From an uncultured Opitutia bacterium (GTDB taxonomy: Bacteria > Verrucomicrobiota > Verrucomicrobiia > Opitutales > Opitutaceae): a stretch of DNA of 33,361 nt. The position numbers were made by a program, and so were the translations under genes. This document shows, piece after piece, positions 8,828 through 17,312 of the stretch (position 1 is its first letter; each line of letters starts with the position of its first letter). The DNA is taken from assembly GCA_903948415.1 (NCBI GenBank), contig CAJAYO010000254.1, forward strand, positions 1 through 33,361, written 5' to 3'. The notes below the pieces were generated by a model that saw nothing but the letters and a program-made list of their open reading frames with translations, had not been told where the DNA came from and did not search any database.

Positions 8828-9535
8828 ATGACCCTCGCCCAAGCGATGTCCGAGCTCGCCGCCAAAGGCAGCGAAGCCACCAAGCGCACCTTTCTCCGGC
8901 ACGGTGCGAAAGAGCCGTTCTTCGGCGTAAAAGTCGGCGACCTGAAAGTCCTCCACAAGAAGTTGAAGGGCGAACAGGCACTCGCACTGCAACTCTACGC
9001 CACCGGCAACGGCGACGCCCAATACCTCGCCGGCATGATTGCCGACGGTGCGCAGATGACGCGTGCGCAACTCCAGCGCTGGGCCGACACCGCGGCGTGG
9101 GACATGATCAGCGGCACCACCGTGTCGTGGGTGGCTTCGGAGCACCCCGACGGATTTGCCCTCGCCCTGCAGTGGATCGACTCGCCGAAAGAACACGTCG
9201 CACGGGCCGGTTGGACCACCCTCAGCGCCCTCGCCGCGACCGTGCCCGAAGAACGCCTGCCGGTGAAAGAATTTTCCGCGCTGCTCGACCGCGTGGCCCG
9301 CAACTTGGCGGCTGCGCCCGACGGCGCGCGCTATTCGATGAACAGCTTCGTGATCGCCTGCGGCACCTACATCGCCCCGCTCGGCGACAAGGCCATCGCC
9401 ACCGCGCGCAAAATCGGCCGCGTGGAAATCGATAGGGGCGACACCGCCTGCAAGGTGCCCGATGCGGAAAGTTACATCCTGAAAAGCCGCCGCGGCGCCC
9501 CGGTCGCACCGAAGCGCAAGACCATGCGCTGCTGA
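8828..9535 (+). CDS. DNA alkylation repair protein (AlkD-like)
   Basis: Protein of 235 residues resembling the HEAT-repeat DNA alkylation repair family (PF08713). It has the typical N-terminal block KRTFLRHGAKEPFFGVKVGDLK, then helical repeats, with WDMISGTTVSWV and GWTTLSALA as recognisable conserved segments. AlkD-type enzymes excise N3- and N7-alkylated purines using a HEAT superhelix; many relatives in this family lack tested glycosylase activity. The C-terminus is basic (APKRKTMRC), consistent with DNA binding. The gene is monocistronic, 99 bases after the propeller gene, and is followed by the REP-like doublet at 9577-9635. Confidence 0.88.
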   Translation: MTLAQAMSELAAKGSEATKRTFLRHGAKEPFFGVKVGDLKVLHKKLKGEQALALQLYATGNGDAQYLAGMIADGAQMTRAQLQRWADTAAWDMISGTTVSWVASEHPDGFALALQWIDSPKEHVARAGWTTLSALAATVPEERLPVKEFSALLDRVARNLAAAPDGARYSMNSFVIACGTYIAPLGDKAIATARKIGRVEIDRGDTACKVPDAESYILKSRRGAPVAPKRKTMRC

Positions 9536-9576
9536 TTCCAATTTGCATTCAAGATGAGCCTCATGACGGTCTTTTT

Positions 9577-9635
9577 GCAGGAGCCCGCTTGCGGGCGATT
9601 CAGGACGTAAAAATCGCCTGCAAGCAGGCTCCTAC
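9577..9635. repeat. REP-like inverted doublet (BIME-type)
   Basis: Left unit 9577-9600 (GCAG-GAGCCCGCTTGCGGGC-GATT) and right unit 9612-9635 are inverted copies with two differences, separated by 11 bases. Each unit is itself a hairpin (GCCCGC TT GCGGGC and GCCTGC TT GCAGGC). Read on the minus strand the right unit starts GTAGGAG, the 5' tag typical of bacterial REP sequences. It lies between convergent genes and could also act as a bidirectional terminator or mRNA-end stabiliser. Confidence 0.8.
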
Positions 9636-9705
9636 CTCCAAGCCTTGTAAGCTCACCTTGAAAGCGAATTAGAATGAACGGTCGCACTCCCTGCTCCGCC
9701 CCGCG

Positions 9706-10413
9706 TCACAGCTTTCTCACGACACCCACGTCCCCCACCATCTGCCGCAGCAGCTGCTGGATGAGCCGCCGGTTCTCCACCCCGCCCTGCACGCGAAACG
9801 GCACCGTGCCCCGCTCCGGCACATAGACGCAAAACCGTCCGCCGAACACGAACACCGCCGCCGCATTCTCGCGCGCCGTCGCGCCCGTGCCCTGCGTAAA
9901 CCCAACGACGTTCACCGGCCGGCGCCGCCCCAACCGCTCGCCCACGATACTCGCATCGCGGATCGCCGGATTCGCGTTCGTCAGTTGTGCGACCGGTCCC
10001 GCCGCCGGCGTCTGGGGAAAATCCGCCATATACAGCGGAAACTGCGCCTGCACCTTCGCATACCGCGCCACCACCGGCGCCGCCACCGCCTCGGCCGACT
10101 CCCGCCGCGCCGCGTCCACGGCGAGCGGCGCCCACCCAAAATTCACGTCCCAACACCACAACCTGCCCTGCCGCTCCACCACCGCCACCGCGTGGCCCGC
10201 GACGACCTCGTCCTCCTCCTTCGCCCCCCACCGCAGCAGCTTCGCCCACGGTTCCGCCCCGGCTTTTTCCTGCCACGCATCCAGCAGCGCGACCGACTCG
10301 ACGAAGCACCCGTTCGCCACCGTCAGCGGCGCATGCTCCAACGGCGCCGGCTCCGCCGCGCACGCCATCGCCGCGGCGAAGCAGAAGCCGAACAGATAGC
10401 TGCCGGGGCGCAT
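9706..10413 (-). CDS. Secreted protein of unknown function with a papain-like Cys-His-Asp arrangement
   Basis: Predicted exported protein of 235 residues with an N-terminal signal (MRPGSYLFGFCFAAAMACAA). I do not recognise the family. NGCFVESVALLDAW places Cys36 at the start of a helix, VVAGHAVAVVE has His74 at the start of a strand, and LWCWDVNFGW gives Asp89 or Asn91. Cys-then-His-then-Asp/Asn in this spacing resembles papain-fold or transglutaminase-like proteins, so a cysteine peptidase or an inactive relative is possible. The C-terminal half has FGGRFCVYVPERGTVPF. The ATG at 10413 shares one base with the stop of the oxidoreductase upstream (TGATG), so the two are translationally coupled. 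Confidence 0.75.
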   Translation of the reverse strand: MRPGSYLFGFCFAAAMACAAEPAPLEHAPLTVANGCFVESVALLDAWQEKAGAEPWAKLLRWGAKEEDEVVAGHAVAVVERQGRLWCWDVNFGWAPLAVDAARRESAEAVAAPVVARYAKVQAQFPLYMADFPQTPAAGPVAQLTNANPAIRDASIVGERLGRRRPVNVVGFTQGTGATARENAAAVFVFGGRFCVYVPERGTVPFRVQGGVENRRLIQQLLRQMVGDVGVVRKL

Positions 10414-11792
10414 CAAAACTCCCGCTTCGTGTTCAATCCCGGCTGCGGCACCGGATACCGCCCGCTCGCGTCCGGCTGCAGCGGCGCCGGCGAATCCGCC
10501 GTCAGCGTAGCGAGCCCCGGCGCGAACTCGTGCTCGCAGTTCAGCATCTCGTCATAGCTAACCGTGCGCCCCGTGTGCGCCGCCATGCGTCCCATCGAGG
10601 TGACCAGGCTCGCTTCCACGCCGCGTCGCACTTCGTTGTAGGGCTTGTCCTGCCGGATCGCCCCGATGAGATCGTCCCATTCCACCTGATAGGGATTCGG
10701 CTCCGGTGGCGGGAAGGCCCAGACGAGCTTTTCCGGCGCGACTTTTTGGCCTTGATAGATCCGCGCCCGCGACGGGATGTGGCCCTTTTCCGAAACGACC
10801 GCGAGGCCCTTGGTCCCGTGCGCCCAGCTGGAGTGGTCGGCCTGCGCTCCGGTCTGGCACCGGCCCTCGAGAAACAATTTCGCGCCGTCGCCAAACGTGT
10901 ATTCCACCGAGTAGGCGTCAAAATTCTGGTCGATGCTGTCCCCGCGATAGTGCCGCCCGCCGTTCGCCTGCGCCTTCACCGGCCACGCGCCCTTCATCCA
11001 CGCACACTCGTCGATGTTGTGAATGTAGAAATCGCTGAACGCCCCGCCGCTCGCCCACATGAAACTGTGAAACCGCTCGATCTGATACATCAGGTCCGTC
11101 TTGTTCGCCGGCTTCGGCGGCGACGCGAAAAACCCAATCGGCCCGTGCAGCCGATACGCCCGCATCAGCAGCACGTCGCCGATCTCGCCCTGCTGGATGC
11201 GGTCGGCCAGTTCCCCGCGCGCTTTGCAATGCCGGCACATCAGCCCCACGCCGACCTTGAGGCTCTTGCGCGACGCTTCCTCGCCCAGCAGCAGCATCCG
11301 TTTGCTCGTGGGCCCGTCGACCGTGACCGGTTTTTCCATGAACACGTGCAGCCCCTTCGCGATCGCGTAACCAAAATGCACCCAGCGAAACGCCGGCGGC
11401 GTCGCCAAAATCACGACATCGCCCGGCTTCAGTGCATCCATCGCCGCCTTGTAGGAATCGAGCCCGATGAACCGGCGGTCCTCCGGCACGTCGACGAGAT
11501 CCGGCTGCGCCGCAAACTGCTTCGTCAGCTTCGCGTGCGACCCCGCCAGCCGCGCGTCGAACACATCGGCCATCGCCACGAGCTTGATCGGCCCGCTCGT
11601 CGTCGAGAGCGCCTGACCCGCCGCGCCGGTCCCGCGACCGCCGCAACCCACGAGCGCCACCCGGATCAGGTCGCTCCCCGCCGCATGCACATAGGGCAAG
11701 GCCACGCCGGCGAGCGCGGACACCGTCGCGAAGCGACCGGTGTGTTGCAGAAATTCGCGGCGGGAGACCGGACTCGGAGGTTGGGTATTCAT
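10413..11792 (-). CDS. Tat-exported Gfo/Idh/MocA family oxidoreductase
   Basis: NAD(P)-dependent dehydrogenase-type protein of 459 residues. The N-terminus carries a twin-arginine signal (SRREFLQHTG, Arg11-Arg12) followed by FATVSALAGVALP, so it is probably exported folded with its cofactor. The Rossmann motif is VALVGCGGRGTG at about 46-57, and FMEKPVTVDG holds the catalytic EKP. Secreted members are widespread in Verrucomicrobia, Planctomycetes and Bacteroidetes and act on sugars or inositols; some glycosidase relatives use NAD to cleave glycosides. The ATG at 11792 is preferred over one 30 bases upstream because it places the Tat motif normally. It overlaps the next gene by one base (TGATG). 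Substrate unknown. Confidence 0.9.
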   Translation of the reverse strand: MNTQPPSPVSRREFLQHTGRFATVSALAGVALPYVHAAGSDLIRVALVGCGGRGTGAAGQALSTTSGPIKLVAMADVFDARLAGSHAKLTKQFAAQPDLVDVPEDRRFIGLDSYKAAMDALKPGDVVILATPPAFRWVHFGYAIAKGLHVFMEKPVTVDGPTSKRMLLLGEEASRKSLKVGVGLMCRHCKARGELADRIQQGEIGDVLLMRAYRLHGPIGFFASPPKPANKTDLMYQIERFHSFMWASGGAFSDFYIHNIDECAWMKGAWPVKAQANGGRHYRGDSIDQNFDAYSVEYTFGDGAKLFLEGRCQTGAQADHSSWAHGTKGLAVVSEKGHIPSRARIYQGQKVAPEKLVWAFPPPEPNPYQVEWDDLIGAIRQDKPYNEVRRGVEASLVTSMGRMAAHTGRTVSYDEMLNCEHEFAPGLATLTADSPAPLQPDASGRYPVPQPGLNTKREF

Positions 11793-11971
11793 GGGTAAAG
11801 CAAATCTGAAAAATCTCGCCACGACCGTTCCGCCCGCGCCCCTTCACTCCCCTGGACCACGCACGGATTGATCACGGCCACTGACAGGCCGCGATGCAAT
11901 CCGCCGCCTCGCCCGGCGTCAACGGGCGGCTGGCGCCTTCGCGGGCCCACCGCCGCCCTCGTCGCCCGTCC

Positions 11972-13135
11972 TCAGCGCCGAAACGACTTCGTGAAATCCT
12001 CGGCCGTGGTCTCCACCACCTTCTTTTCGTGCCGCGACTCCGCGATGAGCTGGTTGAGCTTCCCTTCCCACGCCGCGCTGTCCATCGGCAGCTCGACCGA
12101 CTGGTGGATGAGCGACGAATAGAGCAGCACGTTGGCCAGTTCCACCGAACCCATGCCCTCGGCACCGGGCGCGATCAAAGGTGTGCCGTCGAGAATCGCA
12201 TCGACGAAATTCTGCATCAGCACGCCGTGCGGGTTGTTCGCGCTCTCGAACGGAATGTCGATGTTCCACACCTCGGGCTTCGCGAAGCCGCTCTTCGAGC
12301 TCCGGCTGAACTCAAGCATGTCCGCGTCGTTGCGCGTGAAGGCCACCTTGTTGTTTTCGAGCACGATCTTGCCGCGCGTGCCGCTGATCTCGAACCGGTT
12401 GGTGCCCGGCGCCTCGCCCGTCGACGAGATGAACACTCCCGTGGCCTTGTTCGGCCACTCCAGGTAGGTCGTGATGTTGTCCTCGACCTCGATATTGTGA
12501 AACCGCCCGAGCTGGCAGAACCCGCGCACGCGCGCCGGCATCCCGCACAGCCACTGCAGCATGTCCAGTTGGTGGAGACACTGGTTGAGCAGCACGCCGC
12601 CGCCCTCGCCCTTCCACGTCGCCCGCCAGCCGCCGCTCGCATAGTAGGCCTCGGTGCGGAACCAGTCCGTGATGATCCAGTTGATCCGCACGATCTCGCC
12701 GAGTTCGCCGTCCTGGATCAGCTTGCGGATCTTCTGATACCGCGGCTCCACGCGCATCTGAAACATCCCCGCAAACACCTGCTTCGGGTGCTCCTGCGCC
12801 GTCGCGATTAGCCGCTCGGCGTCCGCCTTGTGCGCCGAGATCGGCTTTTCCACCATGATGTGCAACCCCGCCTTCAACGCCTCGATCCCGATCGTCGTGT
12901 GGAGAAAATGCGGCGTCGCGATCACCAGCGCATCGATCTCGCCCGAGCGGATCATCTCCGAGCAGCTCGCGAACGTCTTCAGCCCCGGCCGGCCCTCGAA
13001 CGGCTTCAGGCCGGGCGCGAACGCGTCGCTGACCGCCGTCAGTGTGCACCGGGAAATTTTGTTTTCGAGCAGGTAGCCCGTGTGGAACTTGCCGATGTTG
13101 CCGAGACCGACGATGCCGAGACGAACGTTTTTCAT
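11972..13135 (-). CDS. Cytoplasmic Gfo/Idh/MocA family oxidoreductase
   Basis: Protein of 387 residues without an export signal. The Rossmann motif is GIVGLGNIGKFHTG (GLGNIG at 10-15) and VEKPIS near 95-100 is the EKP catalytic signature. The C-terminal half has the usual sheet domain with GEGGGVLLNQCLHQLDMLQW, containing the conserved His-x2-Asp. Such enzymes oxidise or reduce sugar carbons with NAD(P). The ATG at 13135 begins the Rossmann strand directly; the open frame further upstream lacks homologous sequence. It has the same orientation as the exported oxidoreductase, but a 179-base gap makes co-transcription uncertain. The leader is C/T-rich (GACCTACCCTCT) although the gene is on the minus strand. 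It is divergent from the Do protease gene. Confidence 0.93.
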   Translation of the reverse strand: MKNVRLGIVGLGNIGKFHTGYLLENKISRCTLTAVSDAFAPGLKPFEGRPGLKTFASCSEMIRSGEIDALVIATPHFLHTTIGIEALKAGLHIMVEKPISAHKADAERLIATAQEHPKQVFAGMFQMRVEPRYQKIRKLIQDGELGEIVRINWIITDWFRTEAYYASGGWRATWKGEGGGVLLNQCLHQLDMLQWLCGMPARVRGFCQLGRFHNIEVEDNITTYLEWPNKATGVFISSTGEAPGTNRFEISGTRGKIVLENNKVAFTRNDADMLEFSRSSKSGFAKPEVWNIDIPFESANNPHGVLMQNFVDAILDGTPLIAPGAEGMGSVELANVLLYSSLIHQSVELPMDSAAWEGKLNQLIAESRHEKKVVETTAEDFTKSFRR

Positions 13136-13161
13136 AGAGGGTAGGTCCGGGAGTGTCGTCG

Positions 13162-13203
13162 CGCGGAAAAAGCCGCGGCAATCACTTTCCGCGAAATTTT
13201 CGC
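13162..13203. promoter_or_regulatory. Palindromes upstream of the Gfo/Idh gene
   Basis: CGCGGAAA (13162-13169) and TTTCCGCG (13186-13193) are perfect inverted arms with a 16-base spacer. They run directly into GCGAAA-T-TTTCGC at 13191-13203. Both lie 27-68 bases before the minus-strand Gfo/Idh start, a position suited to operators or promoter elements. Confidence 0.4.
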
Positions 13204-13244
13204 CCTCTCCTCCCGCCCGCCCGGGCACGCCCCGCCCCGTAACC

Positions 13245-13258
13245 TTACATTTCTGTAA
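13245..13258. promoter_or_regulatory. Candidate response-regulator box upstream of the Do protease
   Basis: TTACA-TTTC-TGTAA is a perfect inverted repeat at 13245-13258, about 100 bases before the protease start and followed by TG. Inverted TTACA/TGTAA-type sites resemble those of CopR/CusR-like OmpR-family regulators, and such a regulator is encoded at 15148. The link is an inference. Confidence 0.45.
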
Positions 13259-13357
13259 TGTCCCGGAAAGGCCCGGGAGAAAACGCCGTGCTACCTTCCG
13301 CTCACTTCCGCGACCCGTTCGCTCATCGCTCACTCAACCTTAACCACTCCTCTCATC

Positions 13358-14917
13358 ATGAATCCTCCGCAATTCGTTCCCGTCCCTTCGACCCGCCGCC
13401 ACGCGAAATCCCGCGTGACCGCCCTCGCCGCCCTCGGCCTCTTCGCCCTCGCCGGAGCCCTCGTCGGCGCCTCCGCCACCGGCTCCTCCAAAGCCGCCAT
13501 CGACCTCAAACGCGACGCCACCCCCGTCGCCCGCGGCCAACTCGAAGCCGCCAGCTTCTCCTCCGTCGTCAAGCGCGTCGCCCCGAGCGTCGTGAAAATC
13601 ACCACCGAGACCAAGGCCAAGCGCGTCGCCGCCCGCGGCGCCGACCTCCCGCCCGGCTTCGACCATCCCGCCTTCCGCCAGTTCTTCGGCAATCGCCTCC
13701 CCGAGATGCGCACGCAGCCACAAAACGGCCTCGGCTCCGGCGTCATCGTCAGCGCCGATGGCTACGTGGTGACCAACAACCACGTCGTCGACGGCGCCGA
13801 CCTCGTGACGGTCGCTCTCACCGACGGCCGCGAATTCACCGCCAAGGTCGTCGGCCGCGATCCCCAGACCGACCTCGCCGTCGTCAAAATCGACGCGAAA
13901 GATCTTCCCGCCGTCACCTTCGCCGACAGCGCGAAATCCGAAGTCGGCGACCGCGTCCTCGCCATCGGCAATCCCTTCGGCATCGGCGAAACCGTCACCA
14001 GCGGCATCGTCAGCGCCAAGGGCCGCAACGTCGGCATCCTCGCCGAGGTCGAGGGCTACGAAGACTTCATCCAAACCGACGCCGCCATCAATCCCGGCAA
14101 CTCCGGCGGCGCCCTCGTCGACATCAACGGCCGTCTCCTGGGCATCAATACCGCCATCCTCAGCCGCAACGGCGGCTTCCAGGGCGTCGGCCTCGCCGTC
14201 CCCGCGAACCTCGTCAGCCAGGTCGCCGACAGCCTCGTCAAGACCGGCAAAGTCACCCGCGGCTACCTCGGCGTGAACATCCAGACCATCACGCCCGCCC
14301 TCGCCGAATCCTTCAGCTTGAAGAACAACAAGGGCGCGCTCATTTCCGACATCGTCCCCGACAGCCCCGCCGCCAGGGCCGGCCTCCAGGAGGGCGACGT
14401 CATCACCGCGCTCAACGGCTCACCCGTCACCGACGCCAACAATCTCAAAAACCAGGTCAGCTCCTTCAGCCCCGGCACCACGCTCAACCTTGACGTCCTC
14501 CGCGCCGGCAAGACCGAGACCGTCGCCGCGACGACCGCCGAGCGTCCGGGTTCCAAGCGCGCCGGCAAAGGCCTCGAGTCCTTCTCCAAGAACAACGAAG
14601 ACGACGAGGGCGTGCTCAACGGCGTCGCCGTCGAGGACCTCGATCGCAACAGCCGCCGCGAGCTGAATTTCCCCGCCAAGCTGAAGGGCGCGGTCATCAC
14701 CCAGGTCGACCCCGGCTCCGCCTCCGCCCGCGCCGGCCTCAAACCCGGCGACGTCATCCTCGAGATCAACCGCGAGCCCGTCGCCCACGCCAAGGACGCC
14801 ATCGAGCTCAGCACCAAAGCCGAGAGCAAGAAAACGCTCCTGAAGCTCTGGTCCAAGGGCAACACCCTCTTCGTCGTCGTCGACGAAACCGGCTCCGACA
14901 AAGACAGCCAGCAGTAA
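13358..14917 (+). CDS. htrA: Do-family periplasmic serine protease (DegP/HtrA type)
   Basis: Trypsin-fold protease and chaperone of 519 residues for misfolded envelope proteins. The N-terminal hydrophobic segment (about 20-40, TALAALGLFALAGALVGA) is a signal or anchor. The triad is His142 (TNNHVVDGAD), Asp172 (DPQTDLAVVKID) and Ser249 (NPGNSGGALVD). Two PDZ domains follow, one near 300-395 (RGYLGVNIQTI, GLQEGDVITALNG) and one near 425-510 (ITQVDPGSASARAGLKPGDVI). The full length matches DegP/MucD. Expression may depend on the TTACA-N4-TGTAA site upstream and the two-component system downstream. The leader (CCACTCCTCTCATC) has no Shine-Dalgarno. Confidence 0.96.
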   Translation: MNPPQFVPVPSTRRHAKSRVTALAALGLFALAGALVGASATGSSKAAIDLKRDATPVARGQLEAASFSSVVKRVAPSVVKITTETKAKRVAARGADLPPGFDHPAFRQFFGNRLPEMRTQPQNGLGSGVIVSADGYVVTNNHVVDGADLVTVALTDGREFTAKVVGRDPQTDLAVVKIDAKDLPAVTFADSAKSEVGDRVLAIGNPFGIGETVTSGIVSAKGRNVGILAEVEGYEDFIQTDAAINPGNSGGALVDINGRLLGINTAILSRNGGFQGVGLAVPANLVSQVADSLVKTGKVTRGYLGVNIQTITPALAESFSLKNNKGALISDIVPDSPAARAGLQEGDVITALNGSPVTDANNLKNQVSSFSPGTTLNLDVLRAGKTETVAATTAERPGSKRAGKGLESFSKNNEDDEGVLNGVAVEDLDRNSRRELNFPAKLKGAVITQVDPGSASARAGLKPGDVILEINREPVAHAKDAIELSTKAESKKTLLKLWSKGNTLFVVVDETGSDKDSQQ

Positions 14918-14921
14918 GCAC

Positions 14922-14957
14922 GTAGGGCGGCGTCTCCGACCCGCCCTCTTTCCTTTA
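14922..14957 (+). terminator. GTAG-tagged hairpin with T-rich tail after the protease gene
   Basis: GTAG at 14922 leads into AGGGCGG (14924-14930), a 10-base loop and CCGCCCT (14941-14947), followed by CTTTCCTTT. The 7-bp stem plus T-rich tail fits a modest terminator for the protease gene. The GTAG start also fits the REP-like palindromes at 9577 and 26911. The 230-base gap to the response regulator holds nothing else I recognise. Confidence 0.5.
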
Positions 14958-15147
14958 GGTTCAGGTCCGGGTTGTTGAACAGCTAGCCATCAATCCGGCA
15001 TCGGTCTTCGTTATGGTCGACCGGTGCCGGTTTTCTTTTTCCCGGTTCTTCCGCGCTCGCCGCCGCGTTGCCCCACCGGATACCGTGCGGTCCTGCGCTT
15101 TCCGCCTTCCGCCCTTCGCCTCCCGTCTTCAGCCTCCTCCTCTCACC

Positions 15148-15819
15148 ATGCGCATCCTCGTCGTCGAAGATGATTCCAAAATCGCCTCCTTCGTCGTGCG
15201 CGGACTCAAGCAAGCCGGCTACGCCGCCGACCACGCCCCCGATGGCGAGACCGGCCTCGCCCTCGCCGATTCCACCGACTACGACGCCATGATCGTCGAC
15301 GTCATGCTGCCCCAGCTCGACGGCATCAGCCTCGTCAAACGCCTCCGCGCCGCCCGCCGCGTCACGCCCGTCCTCTTCCTCAGCGCCAAGAGCTCCGTCG
15401 AGGACCGCATCCGCGGCCTCCAGGCCGGCGGCGACGACTACCTCACCAAGCCGTTCGCCTTCTCCGAACTCCTCGCCCGCGTCCACGCCCTCATCCGCCG
15501 CGCCTCCCAGTCGCCCGAGGCCACCCGCCTCGCCTGCGGCGACGTCACCCTCGATCTCGTCACCCGCGAAGTCACCCGCGCCGGCCAACCCGTCGAGCTG
15601 CAGCCGCGCGAATTCACGCTCCTCGCGTTCCTCCTCCGCCACGCCGGCCGCCCCGTGAGCAAGACCATGATTCTCGAACACGTCTGGGACTACAGTTTCG
15701 ACCCGCAGACCAACGTCGTCGACGTCGTCGTCTCCCGCCTCCGTGCCAAGATCGACCCCGAGCACACGCGCCTCGAAACCGTCCGCGGCGTCGGCTACGT
15801 CTTCCGCCCCCATGTTTGA
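15148..15819 (+). CDS. OmpR-family response regulator (CusR/CopR-like)
   Basis: Cytoplasmic transcription regulator of 223 residues. The receiver domain (1-120) has the acidic pair in VVEDDS, phospho-acceptor Asp51 (MIVDVMLPQLDG), conserved Thr/Ser region FLSAKSS and Lys in YLTKPF, so it should be phosphorylatable. The winged-helix DNA-binding domain (about 128-222) contains LQPREFTLLAFLLRHAG and TVRGVGYVF, typical of OmpR types. The ATG at 15148 begins MRILVVEDD and follows a C/T leader (CCTCCTCCTCTCACC). It overlaps the kinase gene by 8 bases, so the two are coupled. Sequence style is like heavy-metal/envelope-stress regulators; the signal is unknown. The upstream protease gene is a plausible target. 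Confidence 0.95.
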   Translation: MRILVVEDDSKIASFVVRGLKQAGYAADHAPDGETGLALADSTDYDAMIVDVMLPQLDGISLVKRLRAARRVTPVLFLSAKSSVEDRIRGLQAGGDDYLTKPFAFSELLARVHALIRRASQSPEATRLACGDVTLDLVTREVTRAGQPVELQPREFTLLAFLLRHAGRPVSKTMILEHVWDYSFDPQTNVVDVVVSRLRAKIDPEHTRLETVRGVGYVFRPHV

Positions 15820-17200
15820 GCGCCTGCGCCAGTCCCTCGCGCTGCGCCTCGCCGCGCAATACGCCCTCGTCTTCGCCCTCAGCAGCGGCGTCCTCTTCGG
15901 CGTCCTCTATTGGACGCTCGCCGAATCCCTCGACGCCCGCGAACTCGCCGGCCTCGAACGCCAGGTGCGCTCCCTCGCCGACGCCTTCACCCGCGGCGCC
16001 CCGGTCGACGTCATCGCCCGCGTGAAAAACAACCCCTCGCCCGAGATGAGCGCTTCCTTCGTCCGCCTCATCGCGCCCGACAGCTCCACGTTTTTCCAAA
16101 AACTGCCCGACGACTGGATCGAGACGCAGATCAAATCGATTCCCTTCGGCCCGTTCACCGTGAACCAGGAGGTGCGCACCGAGCGCATCCCGCAAACCGC
16201 CCTCCGCGACTACTCCATCGCCACCTACCAATGGCCCACCGGCTGGCAGCTCCAGGTCGGCCGCATCCTCGACAGCCGCGCCGTGCTCCTCGCGCCCCTC
16301 AAGCGCGCCTTCGCCCTCGTCGGCGCCGGCGCCCTCGTGCTCTCCTTTGCCGCCGGCATCGTCCTCGCCTGGCGCGCCACCCGCCCGCTCCGCGCCGTCT
16401 CCGCCACCGCCCGCCGCATCCTCGAAACCGGCGACCTCGCCGCCCGCGTCCCCGCCACCGGCAGCCGCGGCGAACTCGCCACCCTCGTCACGCAGCTCAA
16501 CACCCTCCTCGACAAAAACGCCGCCCACGTCCGCGTCCTCCGCGAAACCCTCGACAACCTCGCCCACGATCTCCGCACTCCGCTCACCCGCCTCCGCGGC
16601 ACCGCCGAACTCGCGATGCAGGACGCCGGCGATCCCGCCGAAGCCCGCGCCGCCCTCGCCGACTGCGTCAACGAATCCGACCGCGTCCTCCACCTTCTCG
16701 AAGTCCTCCTCGACATCTCCGCCGCCGAAGCCGGCGCCTTGCAACTCAACCGCGACCCCCTCGACGTCCGCTCCCTCGTCGACCGCGCCGCCGACCTCTA
16801 CCGCGAGGTCGCCGAGGAAAAAAACATCACCGTCCTCGTCGACCAACCCGCCCCGGCCGAGTGCCCGGCCGACGCCATCCGCCTCGGCCAGGCGATCAAC
16901 AACCTCGTCGACAACGCGCTCAAATACACGCCCGCCGGCGGCACCGTCACCCTCACCACCGCCACCGAACCCGGCGCCGTCGTCGTCACCGTGTCCGACA
17001 CCGGCCCCGGCGTGCCCGTCGCCGAGCGCGACGCGATCTGGCGCCGCCTCTACCGCGGCGACAGCAGCCGCTCCCAGCGCGGCCTCGGCCTCGGTCTTAG
17101 CCTCGTCAAAGCCATTGTCGAAGCCCACGGCGGCACCGCCACCGTCACCGACGCCCCCCGCGCCGGCGCCCGCTTCGTCCTCCGCCTGCCCACCGCGTGA
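15812..17200 (+). CDS. Sensor histidine kinase
   Basis: Inner-membrane kinase of 462 residues paired with the overlapping response regulator. Two membrane segments (about 13-36 and 166-188) enclose an extracytoplasmic sensor of about 130 residues. A HAMP region follows (about 188-240). The phospho-acceptor is His252 in NLAHDLRTPLTRLRG, a DHp sequence typical of CusS-like kinases. The ATP-binding domain has the N box NNLVDNALKYTP (about 363-374), G1 DTGPGVP (396-402) and G2 GLGLGLSLV (424-432). The ATG at 15812 lies within the last codons of the regulator gene, in another frame. The sensor part shows no metal-binding Cys/His clusters, so a metal signal is not supported. Confidence 0.95.
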   Translation: MFERLRQSLALRLAAQYALVFALSSGVLFGVLYWTLAESLDARELAGLERQVRSLADAFTRGAPVDVIARVKNNPSPEMSASFVRLIAPDSSTFFQKLPDDWIETQIKSIPFGPFTVNQEVRTERIPQTALRDYSIATYQWPTGWQLQVGRILDSRAVLLAPLKRAFALVGAGALVLSFAAGIVLAWRATRPLRAVSATARRILETGDLAARVPATGSRGELATLVTQLNTLLDKNAAHVRVLRETLDNLAHDLRTPLTRLRGTAELAMQDAGDPAEARAALADCVNESDRVLHLLEVLLDISAAEAGALQLNRDPLDVRSLVDRAADLYREVAEEKNITVLVDQPAPAECPADAIRLGQAINNLVDNALKYTPAGGTVTLTTATEPGAVVVTVSDTGPGVPVAERDAIWRRLYRGDSSRSQRGLGLGLSLVKAIVEAHGGTATVTDAPRAGARFVLRLPTA

Positions 17201-17312
17201 GCCTGGCCGACGGGCCGCAGCGTCACCGCAGTCCTCCGCGGCATTTGACCGCCCGCCCACCGCAACCAAACCTCGCGGAACCTCTCCGCCTCCGGCATGA
17301 CAGTGAGGCATC

